A stretch of 64,000 nt of DNA, taken from positions 62,001 to 126,000 of the forward strand of contig CAVXUX010000005.1 of assembly GCA_963765135.1 (NCBI GenBank), read 5' to 3'. The position numbers were made by a program, and so were the translations under genes. The number at the start of each line of letters is the position of its first letter. Position 1 is the first letter of the stretch. Below the pieces are notes generated by a model, which did no database searches, was not told the origin of the DNA, and worked only from the letters and a program-made list of their open reading frames with translations. This stretch comes from JACVRW01 sp963765135. GTDB taxonomy: Bacteria; Actinomycetota; Thermoleophilia; Solirubrobacterales; Thermoleophilaceae. Shown here piece by piece: positions 18,872 to 26,792 of this stretch.

Positions 18872-21337
18872 CTATCCGGATTGGGACCCGCCATGTTCTG
18901 CGCGGTACGACGGACGGGTGCGGTCACGCACGCGCGCTGGCAATCGGGACCATGCCGCCAGCAGGACGATGAGGATCAGCGCCACGCCGCTGATCGCCGC
19001 TCCTACCCAGAAGCTGGTGCGATCGAGGTAGAAGTCCACAGTCCGCGCAGATCGAGGTACCGGTACGCCCATGGCGGCGTAGTTGGTGGGCTCCACGTCG
19101 ACGTCGTCGCCGTCCACCTTGGCCTTCCATATCGGCGCGTAGGCGTCCGCCAGCACTAGCCAGCCGCCTCCGCCTGGCCCCAGTGACACCCGCACGTGAT
19201 CTCCACTGATCTGCTCCACTTGGGTCGACCGCGGCGTCCGTCCAGCGGCGCCGGGTATTCGTGCGTCCTCCGGGACCACCGCCTCGCGGTGTGCGTCGAA
19301 GTCGCTGCGCCTCAGTGCTTCGAGGGTCTCGGCCTCAGGGGTGGGCAACACGGAGTCCACTACGAACGCGCGCGGAAGGGCACGGTTGTCGCGGAAAACG
19401 GTCGCGTCCGGGCCGCTGTAGAAAACGTCGAATTCGTCAAACGGAGCCGCTGCGCCGGGTACGGCGATGTAGTAGCGGGTGTTGAACTGCCGAAGCGCGG
19501 CGAGGTTCTGCCGTGTGGGCGGCTCCGTCGCATGCGCGTACTCGGGGCGAAGCGAGCGGAAGCCCAGCATCTCCGACTGGAAGAACGACCAACGGCGGGA
19601 CAATGGGAAGTCATAGCCCTCGGCGGTCGACAGGCCGTAGGTGGACAGGACGTTCGGCGGGACAAGAGTGGGATGAGCGGTCGTCGGAATCACCCCCACC
19701 CGGCCGCTCGTCCCACGGAGGGCTTGGAGGGCGGCAGGCTCCGCTGGATAGGCGACATCCGGTGGCAGGAAGGCGTTGAAATCGCGCAGACCGTTGAGGC
19801 TCAGAAGGACTGCCCCCGTTGCGAGCGCGAATGCGGCCCACTGCGGAAGCCGTCCGACGGCGAACAGGAGCCCTCCACACGCGAGTAAGGCGAGGAATCC
19901 CGTCAGGAGCGCATCGCGTCTGACGTCCCCGGGGGCAGCGAGCACCTCCCTGTGCTGGGCGAGGAGATAGCCGAACCCGAACACGAACGTCACCGCCGCA
20001 ACGAGCACGACCGCCGCGCGGATCGAGACGGGTCGCTTCGAGAGGGCCGAGAACCCCAGCCCCGCACCCAGGGCGCCCACGAGGGCGCTGACAAAGCCGA
20101 CGCGAGCCCCGAGCGTGGTCGTCGACCACGGCTTCACGTGCTCGAAGACCCAGCTGATCGGGGGCACGCCAAACATCGCCGCGAGGGCGAGCAGGCCCAC
20201 CGCCCCAAGGGCGAGCGCCCGCGGCTCCAGCCAGGCCTTCGCGGCGGCGACCGACAGAACGAGCGCCGGCAGTCCGAAATAGATGGCGATGTCCTCGTTG
20301 AAGTAGCGCACGCCATAGAGGGTCGGCTCGCCGTCGCCGAAGAGCTGGGGCAAGGCGAACGCGAGCCCGCGTGAGACCGGGAGCTCGGTCACGTGGAAGA
20401 ACCCCGTCTGGGTCACGCTGGCTGCGAGCGCCTCCAAGAAAGGGACGGTGGCAACCGACGAGAGGGCTAGACCGAGTGCGAACCCACCGGCACAGAGCAG
20501 GAGCGTGCGCAGACGCCTCTCAGAGAATGCCAGTAGCCCGGCGAGGAACACCGTCGTGGCCGAAAAGCTCAGCAGGGCAGATTCCGGGTGTCCGGCAAGG
20601 ATGGTCAGCCCCGTGACGAGGGCGAGCCCACTCACGGCCGCGGGGGACTCGTGACGATGCACTCGTGACGTAGCGAGCAGCAACCACGGAAGGAGGACGG
20701 CGACGCTGCTGACTGGCCATTGCATCCAGGCGATGACGGGCGCAGAAAGCATGTAGACGGTGCCGGCGAGCAACCCTCCCCGCCGCGTGCAGCCCAACTC
20801 CCTCGCGAGCGCATAGCCACCTAGTCCCGCCACCACCAGTTTCAGTAACGCCACAACCCCCCACGCGTAGCCGAGGGGGAGCAGGAACAGCACCCACGTG
20901 AACGGGAAGAACAAAGCCGACTGGAAGTTCCCGACGAAGGTGGTTCCTCCATACACGTACGGATTCCACAGCGGCAGCTCCCCGTCCCGGAGCTGCTCCT
21001 TCGCGACGCGTGCCCAGGGGTGGAACGTCAGGGCCGCGTCTGGGGCGACCGCCCGCGAAGGAAGGGACTCGGGGAGGGACGCGTAGTACGGGACGTAGGC
21101 GAAGTTGGTGTAGGACTGGCCGAGTTGGTCTCCTGTTAGCACAGGGAAGAACCACAAGCACGCCAGCACCACGTACAGCGCGCAGGCGGACGGCCAGTCG
21201 TGTCGCCTCCAAATTCCGGCCAGCCGCAACGCAGAAGAACCCAATCTCGCGGCGAATCTACAGCGACCGCCGCGTCCAAGTCGCAGGCTCGTATCGGACG
21301 AGGGTCTGGAGTGCTTTGCGCGGTTCTCCTGCGACAT
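18872..21337 (-). CDS. YfhO-like multi-pass membrane protein
   Basis: This large protein of 821 residues has about a dozen membrane segments (ACALYVVLACLWFFPVLTG, LGYAWGVVALLKLVVAGLGG, ALALGAVGLLALAAMFG and others). A long extracytoplasmic region starts near residue 520 and a final helix, GAAISGVALILIVLLAAW, lies near residue 780. YfhO-type proteins are GT-C-like membrane glycosyltransferases acting on lipid-linked sugars. The FHPWARVAKEQLRDGELPLW segment is typical of the family. The first five residues, MSQEN, are those of the SnoaL genes, and the gene starts 3 nt after a SnoaL stop. Base composition is visibly less GC-rich than its neighbours, suggesting transfer. Confidence 0.78.
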   Translation of the reverse strand: MSQENRAKHSRPSSDTSLRLGRGGRCRFAARLGSSALRLAGIWRRHDWPSACALYVVLACLWFFPVLTGDQLGQSYTNFAYVPYYASLPESLPSRAVAPDAALTFHPWARVAKEQLRDGELPLWNPYVYGGTTFVGNFQSALFFPFTWVLFLLPLGYAWGVVALLKLVVAGLGGYALARELGCTRRGGLLAGTVYMLSAPVIAWMQWPVSSVAVLLPWLLLATSRVHRHESPAAVSGLALVTGLTILAGHPESALLSFSATTVFLAGLLAFSERRLRTLLLCAGGFALGLALSSVATVPFLEALAASVTQTGFFHVTELPVSRGLAFALPQLFGDGEPTLYGVRYFNEDIAIYFGLPALVLSVAAAKAWLEPRALALGAVGLLALAAMFGVPPISWVFEHVKPWSTTTLGARVGFVSALVGALGAGLGFSALSKRPVSIRAAVVLVAAVTFVFGFGYLLAQHREVLAAPGDVRRDALLTGFLALLACGGLLFAVGRLPQWAAFALATGAVLLSLNGLRDFNAFLPPDVAYPAEPAALQALRGTSGRVGVIPTTAHPTLVPPNVLSTYGLSTAEGYDFPLSRRWSFFQSEMLGFRSLRPEYAHATEPPTRQNLAALRQFNTRYYIAVPGAAAPFDEFDVFYSGPDATVFRDNRALPRAFVVDSVLPTPEAETLEALRRSDFDAHREAVVPEDARIPGAAGRTPRSTQVEQISGDHVRVSLGPGGGGWLVLADAYAPIWKAKVDGDDVDVEPTNYAAMGVPVPRSARTVDFYLDRTSFWVGAAISGVALILIVLLAAWSRLPARVRDRTRPSYRAEHGGSQSG

Positions 21338-21340
21338 CGC

Positions 21341-21745
21341 CTACTCCGACAGCCCCACGGCTTCGAGGGCTTGCGCCTTCTCGGAATGGTGCGTGGCTCG
21401 GACGACCTTGCCGTCGCAGAGCGTCAAGACCTGCCAGAAGCGCGACTCGACGGTCGCGCCGCTGCCCTTGCCCCGGCCCCACTGGTGAATGTCAATGACA
21501 ACCGAGTCCCCCGCGTCGATCACCTCACGCACCTCGTATCCCCATTCGTCAAATGGGCCGACCCAGCGGCGGAAGAACTCCCTTACGCCCGCCGGCCCTC
21601 GGAACTGGGTGGCCCCAAGGTCTGGGATGTCGAGGGCCGCGAATTCCCACGACACGTCGTCGGCGAGGATTCCCCAGAGGGCGCTTGGGTCGTGCTGAGC
21701 CTGGTCGAGCACGCGCTCGACCATGTCCACGTTCTCCTGCGACAT
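21341..21745 (-). CDS. SnoaL-like (NTF2-fold) protein, MSQEN type
   Basis: This 134-residue protein starts MSQENVDMVERVLDQAQHD and ends EKAQALEAVGLSE. Between these is the usual NTF2 layout: acidic loop ILADDVSWEFAALDIPDLG, GPAGVREFFRRWVGPFDEW, strand EVREVIDAGDSVVIDIHQWG and FWQVLTLCDGKVVRATHH. The start was set at the ATG at 21743-21745, which belongs to the conserved GATACT start module; an ORF extending upstream to 21784 reads through that module. The YfhO-like gene begins 3 nt after its stop. Confidence 0.75.
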   Translation of the reverse strand: MSQENVDMVERVLDQAQHDPSALWGILADDVSWEFAALDIPDLGATQFRGPAGVREFFRRWVGPFDEWGYEVREVIDAGDSVVIDIHQWGRGKGSGATVESRFWQVLTLCDGKVVRATHHSEKAQALEAVGLSE

Positions 21746-21760
21746 CGCCCGTCCAGTATC
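21726..21760 (-). repeat. SnoaL start module, copy A
   Basis: GATACTGGACGGGCG followed by ATGTCGCAGGAGAACGTGGA. It has one mismatch to the exact copies. GATACT is a plausible -10 box 9 nt before the ATG. Confidence 0.7.
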
Positions 21761-21851
21761 CGCCGGCCGAAGTGTGGGGGGCAACCCGGGACGAGCCGAG
21801 CGGACGCAGTGGTCGCAGGAGGGCGCCGCCGATGTGGCTGCCCTTGGCTGG

Positions 21852-22133
21852 TCAGCGCCTCTCGGTGCTGTGGACCTCGAACACCTGCGGCTCGTCCGAC
21901 ATCTCGATCCCAGCGTCCGCCAAGAGCGGCATCAGACGCTCGCCGAACGCTTGCCACTGCTCACGCGAGTCCCAGATCTCACTGACCATCAGGTTTCCGT
22001 CGGTGCCGAAACAGACGTGGTAGTCCATCCCGTCAGGCGGCCATTCAAGCCCGGAAGCCGCCAGCTGCTCGTTGGTGGCGTCGTACTTCTCGGCGGTCAA
22101 CGACTTGGGCTGGTAGCGGACAACGATGCTCAT
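21852..22133 (-). CDS. Dimeric alpha/beta-barrel (ABM-like) small protein
   Basis: This 93-residue protein (MSIVVRYQPKSLTAEKYDAT, DYHVCFGTDGNLMVSEIWDS, REQWQAFGERLMPLLADAGI) has the ferredoxin-like beta-alpha-beta pattern of antibiotic-biosynthesis-monooxygenase-like proteins. The gene at 46881-47168 has the same WdSREQw/WETREQF motif. A Shine-Dalgarno AAGGAG lies 6 nt before the ATG. It sits between two SnoaL genes on the same strand. Proteins of this fold often handle small aromatic or heme-like ligands, but no substrate can be assigned. Confidence 0.6.
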   Translation of the reverse strand: MSIVVRYQPKSLTAEKYDATNEQLAASGLEWPPDGMDYHVCFGTDGNLMVSEIWDSREQWQAFGERLMPLLADAGIEMSDEPQVFEVHSTERR

Positions 22134-22209
22134 GCCGGGCTCCTTCGATCTGGAGATAACCAGCCGACCCTACGCCGAAGGGGACCCGGCAGGCAACACC
22201 GCCGACCGG

Positions 22210-22606
22210 CTACTCCGTCAGCCCCACGGCTTCGAGGGCTTCGCGTTCGCTGGTGTAGACGCGCCACCCGATGCACTTGCCACCTCGAAACTGAGTTACC
22301 TGCCAGGCCGCGGCGTCGACAGGCGTGTCACTCCCCGCGCCGCGGCCTTGCAGGTGGAGCACCGCGAACGTCACATCTCCGAGATCGCGCAGTTCGCGGA
22401 TCTCCGCATGGAAGTCGGGGAAGGTTCCGAGCAAGCTCGACCACCAGCGGCGGATTCCGTCGTGTCCGCGATAGCCGCCCTCCATCCCGGCCAAGATCGG
22501 GAAGGCCTCCACGTCGTCGTCCAGGATCGCCAGCAGACCGTTGAGGTCGCGGTCCTCGAACGCCTGAAACGCGCGGCGGGTCAGGTCCACGTTCTCCTGC
22601 GGACAT
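22210..22606 (-). CDS. SnoaL-like (NTF2-fold) protein, MSQEN type (frameshift in codon 3)
   Basis: The coding frame QENVDLTRRAFQAFEDRDLN to YTSEREALEAVGLTE is complete, but the start reads ATGTCCGCAGGAG instead of ATGTCGCAGGAG. One extra C therefore puts the ATG out of frame. Removing it gives the standard MSQENVDL start and 131 residues. Internal NTF2 features are LLAILDDDVEAFPILAGMEG, HDGIRRWWSSLLGTFPDFHA and AAWQVTQFRGGKCIGWRVY. It lies 3 nt after the stop of the next SnoaL gene upstream, in the conserved junction. Confidence 0.72.
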
Positions 22607-22609
22607 CGG

Positions 22610-22999
22610 CTACTCCGACAGCCCCACGGCTTCGAGGGCTTCCTGGCGGGTGGCGTACTCGGCCGCCTCGGCGATCTCCCCGTCACGCACGCGGATGACG
22701 ATCGCGAAGTACTCGGGTGGCACCGGGATGTCGCCTCGTTTCGACCGGCCGCCATATCGCAAGTAGACGACCACCCGATCCCCGCCCGCGTCGATCAGCT
22801 CGAGGGGCTCCGTGGTGAAATCGTCGAAGAGGTCGAACAGCTCTTGCAGATAGGCACGTCCGGCCTTTCGACCCCACCATCGGTGCCGCATCGTCTGCCA
22901 GTCGATGTCTGCGGCCCAGTAGTTCGAGAACGCGTCCAGGCCGCGGCTGGACAACGCGTCATAGGCATCTCGGACGACCTCCACGTTCTGCTGCGACAT
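22610..22999 (-). CDS. SnoaL-like (NTF2-fold) protein, MSQQN type
   Basis: This 129-residue protein starts MSQQNVEVVRDAYDALSSRG and ends ATRQEALEAVGLSE. The middle has NYWAADIDWQTMRHRWWGRK, LFDLFDDFTTEPLELIDAGG and FAIVIRVRDGEIAEAAEY. The basic RHRWWGRKAGRAY stretch replaces the usual acidic loop seen in other copies, so its pocket or partner may differ. It carries an exact copy of the GATACTGGGCGGGCG module and is followed by a second SnoaL gene after 3 nt. Confidence 0.75.
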   Translation of the reverse strand: MSQQNVEVVRDAYDALSSRGLDAFSNYWAADIDWQTMRHRWWGRKAGRAYLQELFDLFDDFTTEPLELIDAGGDRVVVYLRYGGRSKRGDIPVPPEYFAIVIRVRDGEIAEAAEYATRQEALEAVGLSE

Positions 23000-23014
23000 C
23001 GCCCGCCCAGTATC
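22980..23014 (-). repeat. SnoaL start module, copy B
   Basis: GATACTGGGCGGGCG followed by ATGTCGCAGCAGAACGTGGA. The upstream half is identical to the copies at 24476, 30621 and 31485. Confidence 0.72.
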
Positions 23015-23250
23015 TGCCTCGGGCACCCGGCCGGCAACCAAGCCGGCGGCGACGGCGGGCCTAGATGTAGTGCATCGAGGCGGACGTGTCGTCGTCGATG
23101 TCGTCGCCCTTTTTTTCGCGCCGACCCACCCGGCGGTCTTCGCCCGCGAGCATCCCGGTCGGGGACCCTTGGCTCGGCTTGACTCCCTCGACTTGCGGGT
23201 GTAGGCCACGCATCACATAGGGCACTGGACTCGGCTGAAAGGGGTGCCCG

Positions 23251-24415
23251 ATGAGGAAGGCCTTGCTGGTTGCTGCGCTGGGGGTGATCGTCTCCGGACT
23301 CGCCGCTTGTGCGACGGGCTTTTCGGGGCCCGTCTCGGATGTCACGCAGACGGGCGCGACCCTCCACGGCGTGGTGGGCTCCACTAGCGAGCAAGCCACG
23401 TATTGGTTCCGGTACGGCGAGACCCCGTCCTACGGCCAGCGGACCCCCGTGCGGGACATCGACTTGACCGATCGACCGGCCCGTCACGTGTCGGAGCCGA
23501 TAGCAGGGCTCTCCGCGGGGAAGGCGTACCACTACAGCCTCTGCGCCGAGGACAGCGAGAACGAGGGCGCTCCGCTTTGCAGTCCCGACCGGACCTTCCG
23601 CACGGGAGGGAGCAGGCCGAGCATCGCCTTCACCTCCAACCGCGACGGCGGCGACCTGGAGGTCTACGCGATGGATACTGACGGCAGCAACCAAACCCGT
23701 CTGACGAGCAGCGCAGGGCTCGACGATGAGCCAACCTGGTCGCCCGACGGCAGCAAGATCGCCTTCCGGACACAACGTGACGACGACACCGAGATCTACG
23801 TGATGGACGCCGACGCCAGCGACCCGACCAACCTGACCAACAACCTGGCTGAGGACGGCCACCCCGCCTGGTCTCCCAACGGCGACAAGATCGCCTTCAC
23901 CTCCGGCCGCCACGGCAACCCCGAGATCTATGTGATGGACGCCGACGGCGGCAACCCGACCCGCCTCACCAACAGCCCGGGGTTCGACGATCAGCCAACC
24001 TGGTCCCCCGACGGCAGTCGGATCGCCTTCTACGTCCGCTCGCAGCGAGAACATCGAGATCTGGGTGATGGACGCCGACGGCGGCGACCCGACCAACCTC
24101 ACCAACAACGGGGCCGGCGACTTTGCGCCGGCCTGGTCTCCCGACGGCACCAAGATCGCGTTCACCTCCAGCCGCGACCTGAGCTTTGACGTAATCGTGA
24201 TGAACGCCGACGGCAGCGCGCCAATCAACGTCACCAACAACCCGGCGGACGACCTGTGGCCGGCCTGGTCGCTTGACGGCAGCAAGATCGTCTTCGAGAC
24301 GAACCGCGACGGCAACCCTGAGATCTACGCGATGAACGCCGACGGCAGTGACCAGACCAACCTCACCAACAGCGCGGCACGCGAAGGGAAGCCCGCATGG
24401 GGGCTTCGGCGCTGA
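23251..24415 (+). CDS. Lipoprotein: YWFRYG domain plus TolB-like beta-propeller (one frameshift)
   Basis: The signal MRKALLVAALGVIVSGLAAC has the lipobox LAAC, followed by the shared domain (VTQTGATLHGVVGSTSE, ATYWFRYGETPSYGQRTP, AYHYSLCAEDSENEGAP). From residue 125 there are about seven PD40/TolB blades with the motif WSPDGSKIAF and linking IYVMDADGGNPT. Such propellers bind proteins or glycans at the cell surface. One extra base near 24040 (CGCTCGCAGCGAGAAC) shifts the frame; the continuation ENIEIWVMDADGGDPTNL runs to the TGA at 24413-24415. A Shine-Dalgarno GAAAGGGG precedes the ATG. Confidence 0.75.
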
Positions 24416-24475
24416 GCCGCTGAGGCTGTCCTCGCCGCGCGCCCCGGCCCCTAGCGGCCAGGGTGTGCGGCGGGG

Positions 24476-24510
24476 GATACTGGGCGGGCGATGTCGCAGG
24501 AGAACGTGGA
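24476..24510 (+). repeat. SnoaL start module, copy C
   Basis: Exact GATACTGGGCGGGCG followed by ATGTCGCAGGAGAACGTGGA. Confidence 0.75.
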
Positions 24511-24877
24511 AGCTGTGCGGCTCTCGATCGCCGCCTATCAGGAAGGCGAGTGGGAACAGGCGACGGCGTACCTCGCACCCGATGTGGTTTGGGAAGTCGG
24601 GCAGGAGCTTCCCGCACGCGGCCCGGCCGCTGTCCGCGAGATGTGGATGCGCTGGAATGAGGATTGGGAACGGCTCGACATGATCGGTGAGGAGATCGTC
24701 GACGCTGGCGACAAGGTCTTCGTGGCCATGCACTACCTGGGTCGTGGACGCCTGGGCGGGGTCGCGATCGACCAGTGGGTGTTCGAGGTCCATACCTTCC
24801 GAGACGGCCAGTGCGTAAGCAAGGTCGACTTCGAGACACGGGCCGAGGCCCTCGAAGCCGTGGGGCTGTCGGAGTAG
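24491..24877 (+). CDS. SnoaL-like (NTF2-fold) protein, MSQEN type
   Basis: This 128-residue protein, MSQENVEAVRLSIAAYQEGE to RAEALEAVGLSE, has the family core ATAYLAPDVVWEVGQELPAR, GPAAVREMWMRWNEDWERLD and EIVDAGDKVFVAMHYLGRGR. It starts 76 bp after the propeller lipoprotein gene on the same strand, but its own GATACT box 9 nt before the ATG suggests independent transcription. Confidence 0.77.
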   Translation: MSQENVEAVRLSIAAYQEGEWEQATAYLAPDVVWEVGQELPARGPAAVREMWMRWNEDWERLDMIGEEIVDAGDKVFVAMHYLGRGRLGGVAIDQWVFEVHTFRDGQCVSKVDFETRAEALEAVGLSE

Positions 24878-24920
24878 CTGGGCGGCGCGACCGATCCCCC
24901 CGAATGGGGGTGGAACGGCC

Positions 24921-24973
24921 GCCGGCGTGCGAGCACCGCCGGCGTGGGAGTACCGTCGGCACACGGGAGCACC
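24921..24973 (+). repeat. Three imperfect 17-19 bp direct repeats
   Basis: Units gccggcgtgcgagcacc (24921-24937), gccggcgtgggagtacc (24938-24954) and gtcggcacacgggagcacc (24955-24973) follow each other without gaps in the non-coding interval between a SnoaL gene and the Rrf2 gene. Confidence 0.55.
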
Positions 24974-25151
24974 GTCGATGCCGCCACGGCTCCGTCGTAC
25001 GGATGCAGCGGGGTCTTGGGATACGACAGGCTCGGCGCATCGCGTCGGGCCTGTCCTCGTTCTCCGGTCATGCCGCGCTCGCCGTACACGACGGAGAGCG
25101 CGGTCGATTCCGCTCTGGGCCGCGGAAACTGGCTCTAGGCCGGGACCGCTT

Positions 25152-25553
25152 CTAGATGTAGTACATCGGCGCGCCGCCTGCCTGCGCCTCGCGCTCGGCC
25201 ACCTCGGCGATCGTCGTCCCACCGAGTACGCCTCTGACGGCCTCCACCGCGTCCGTCCAGACGGGGCCGTTGGCGGGAGCGTCTGTGCCCAGCTCGCCCT
25301 CCAGCAGCTCCACGACCTCGAGCACCGTGATCTCGCTCGGTGGTCGGGCGAAGCTGTAGCCGCCCTTCACCCCGCGCTGCGACTGGAGGATGCCGGCGCG
25401 GCGCAGCGTCGCGAACAGTCCCTCGAGGAACTGCACCGGGATCTCGCGCGCCCGGGCGATCTCCCCGATCGGCACCGGGGTGGACTGCCCGCGGCGGGCC
25501 AGCTCCGCGAGCGCGCGTACCGCGTAGGGCGACTTGGTGGTGATCACCAGCAC
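25152..25553 (-). CDS. Rrf2-family transcriptional regulator without cysteines
   Basis: The 133-residue protein has the Rrf2 winged helix: KSPYAVRALAELARRGQS, PIGEIARAREIPVQFLEGLF and LQSQRGVKGGYSFARPPSEI. IscR and NsrR hold a cluster with three cysteines in the region after residue 90, but this protein has no cysteine at all, so it cannot bind an Fe-S cluster in the usual way. It may sense something else or act constitutively. The GTG at 25551-25553 has a TAGAGT -10 box 8 nt upstream. It is divergent from the histidine kinase gene with overlapping -10 boxes. Confidence 0.85.
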   Translation of the reverse strand: MLVITTKSPYAVRALAELARRGQSTPVPIGEIARAREIPVQFLEGLFATLRRAGILQSQRGVKGGYSFARPPSEITVLEVVELLEGELGTDAPANGPVWTDAVEAVRGVLGGTTIAEVAEREAQAGGAPMYYI

Positions 25554-25561
25554 CGGGCGTC

Positions 25562-25571
25562 ACTCTACGGT
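25562..25571. promoter_or_regulatory. Overlapping divergent -10 boxes
   Basis: The leftward TAGAGT (25562-25567) for Rrf2 and the rightward TACGGT (25566-25571) for the kinase share bases 25566-25567. Both are 6-8 nt from their start codons. RNA polymerase cannot occupy both at once. Confidence 0.6.
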
Positions 25572-25577
25572 ATGCCG

Positions 25578-26792
25578 ATGGAACCGCCGACGCGCCCCGA
25601 GCCCGCCGTCGTGAGGTTCCGCCGCCTCCCGATCGAGTCGGCTCAGCCGATCCTGCTGTTCGCGATCGCGCGGCTGGCGATCGCTATCGCATCCCTGTTG
25701 GCGCTCGTCGCCCTCGGCTTCCCATATCAGGGCAAGGGCGCGGCGGTGGTAGGCGGGCTCGCGGTGCCCTGGGCGGCTTTGTGTCTCGTCCTTGCCCGCC
25801 GCGAGCCCGAGCGGCTCCTGAGTCCGCTCGTCGCGGCCGTCGACCTGCTCGTCCTGCTCGCAATCGAGCTGGTCGTGCCGGAGACCTACGGCGCGGTACG
25901 AGCCATCGCCTTGTTCCTGATCGCCGCACACGCCCACTTCCAGGGCGAGCGGCGCGGGGTCATGGTGGCGCTGCTCGGCTCGACCGCCCTGGTCACCGCT
26001 TCCTTTCTGCGCGGCGACATCCCGGTTGCCACGGATCTCCAAGCCTTCTACGCGATCGTCTTCGTGCTGTCATCCATCGCGACCGGCCTCGTGGTCGGCA
26101 CCCTGCGCACCGCCGAGTCGGCCAGCCGCCTGCGGGCGCGCAGCCTGTCGCGGCGCACCATCCAGGCCGAGGCCGAGGTGCGCCGGCGCGTGGCCGAAAC
26201 GATCCACGACGGCCCCGTGCAGGAGCTGATCGGCCTCGACATGATTCTGACGTCGGCACACAAGGCGGCCGCCGAGGGCCGCGCCGACGACGCCACGCGC
26301 CTCCTCGACGAGGCCCGCGAGCTGACCGAGCGCAACATCGCGGTCCTGCGCGACGGCTTGGTGGACCTCGGCCCGTACGCCTTCCAGGAGCTGACGTTCG
26401 AGACCGCGATCGAGAACTGCCTGCTGGTCTGGAGGCGCCGCTACGGCATCGAGGTGCTGGCGACGATCGACCGCATCGACCTGCCCGCCGAGACCGCCGG
26501 GGTCCTGTTCGGGATCGCCCAGGAGGCGGTCGTCAACGCCGGGCGCCACGCGGGCGCCGACGCGGTGTCGATCTCGCTGCGCACACTCGACTCGGCCATC
26601 GAGCTCCGCGTCACCGACAACGGCGACGGCTTCGGCAGCGACGACCCGCTGGGAGCGGCGGAGCCCGGCCACCTGGGACTCGCGATGATGCGCGAGCGCG
26701 CCGAGCTGCTCGACGGGACGCTCGACATCGAGACGTCAGAGCGCGGCACGCGAGTGCTCGTGCTGGTCCCGCTGCCGACCCAGTCGCTCTAA
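25578..26792 (+). CDS. Membrane sensor histidine kinase, NarL/DesK type
   Basis: This 404-residue protein starts at MEPPTRPEP, chosen because a TACGGT -10 box lies 6 nt upstream. Six membrane segments occupy residues 22-176 with almost no extracellular domain, as in DesK-type membrane-state sensors. The HisKA_3 phospho-acceptor is His210 in AETIHDGPVQELIGLD. The HATPase_c domain has IAQEAVVNAGRHAGAD (N box) and VTDNGDGFGSDDPLG (G1 box). No response regulator gene is adjacent, so the partner is elsewhere. Its stop overlaps the convergent oxidoreductase stop. Confidence 0.85.
   Translation: MEPPTRPEPAVVRFRRLPIESAQPILLFAIARLAIAIASLLALVALGFPYQGKGAAVVGGLAVPWAALCLVLARREPERLLSPLVAAVDLLVLLAIELVVPETYGAVRAIALFLIAAHAHFQGERRGVMVALLGSTALVTASFLRGDIPVATDLQAFYAIVFVLSSIATGLVVGTLRTAESASRLRARSLSRRTIQAEAEVRRRVAETIHDGPVQELIGLDMILTSAHKAAAEGRADDATRLLDEARELTERNIAVLRDGLVDLGPYAFQELTFETAIENCLLVWRRRYGIEVLATIDRIDLPAETAGVLFGIAQEAVVNAGRHAGADAVSISLRTLDSAIELRVTDNGDGFGSDDPLGAAEPGHLGLAMMRERAELLDGTLDIETSERGTRVLVLVPLPTQSL

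Noticed and set aside
23100..23120. T-run at 23108-23114 as an intrinsic terminator
   Set aside because: No stable stem directly precedes it on either strand.
24000..24070. Programmed +1 frameshift in the propeller lipoprotein
   Set aside because: No slippery codon with a following stop or structure; the extra base fits the general insertion pattern.
23620..24400. Tandem DNA repeats resembling a CRISPR array
   Set aside because: They encode the WSPDGSKIAF blades of a beta-propeller, with codon-level variation and no spacers.
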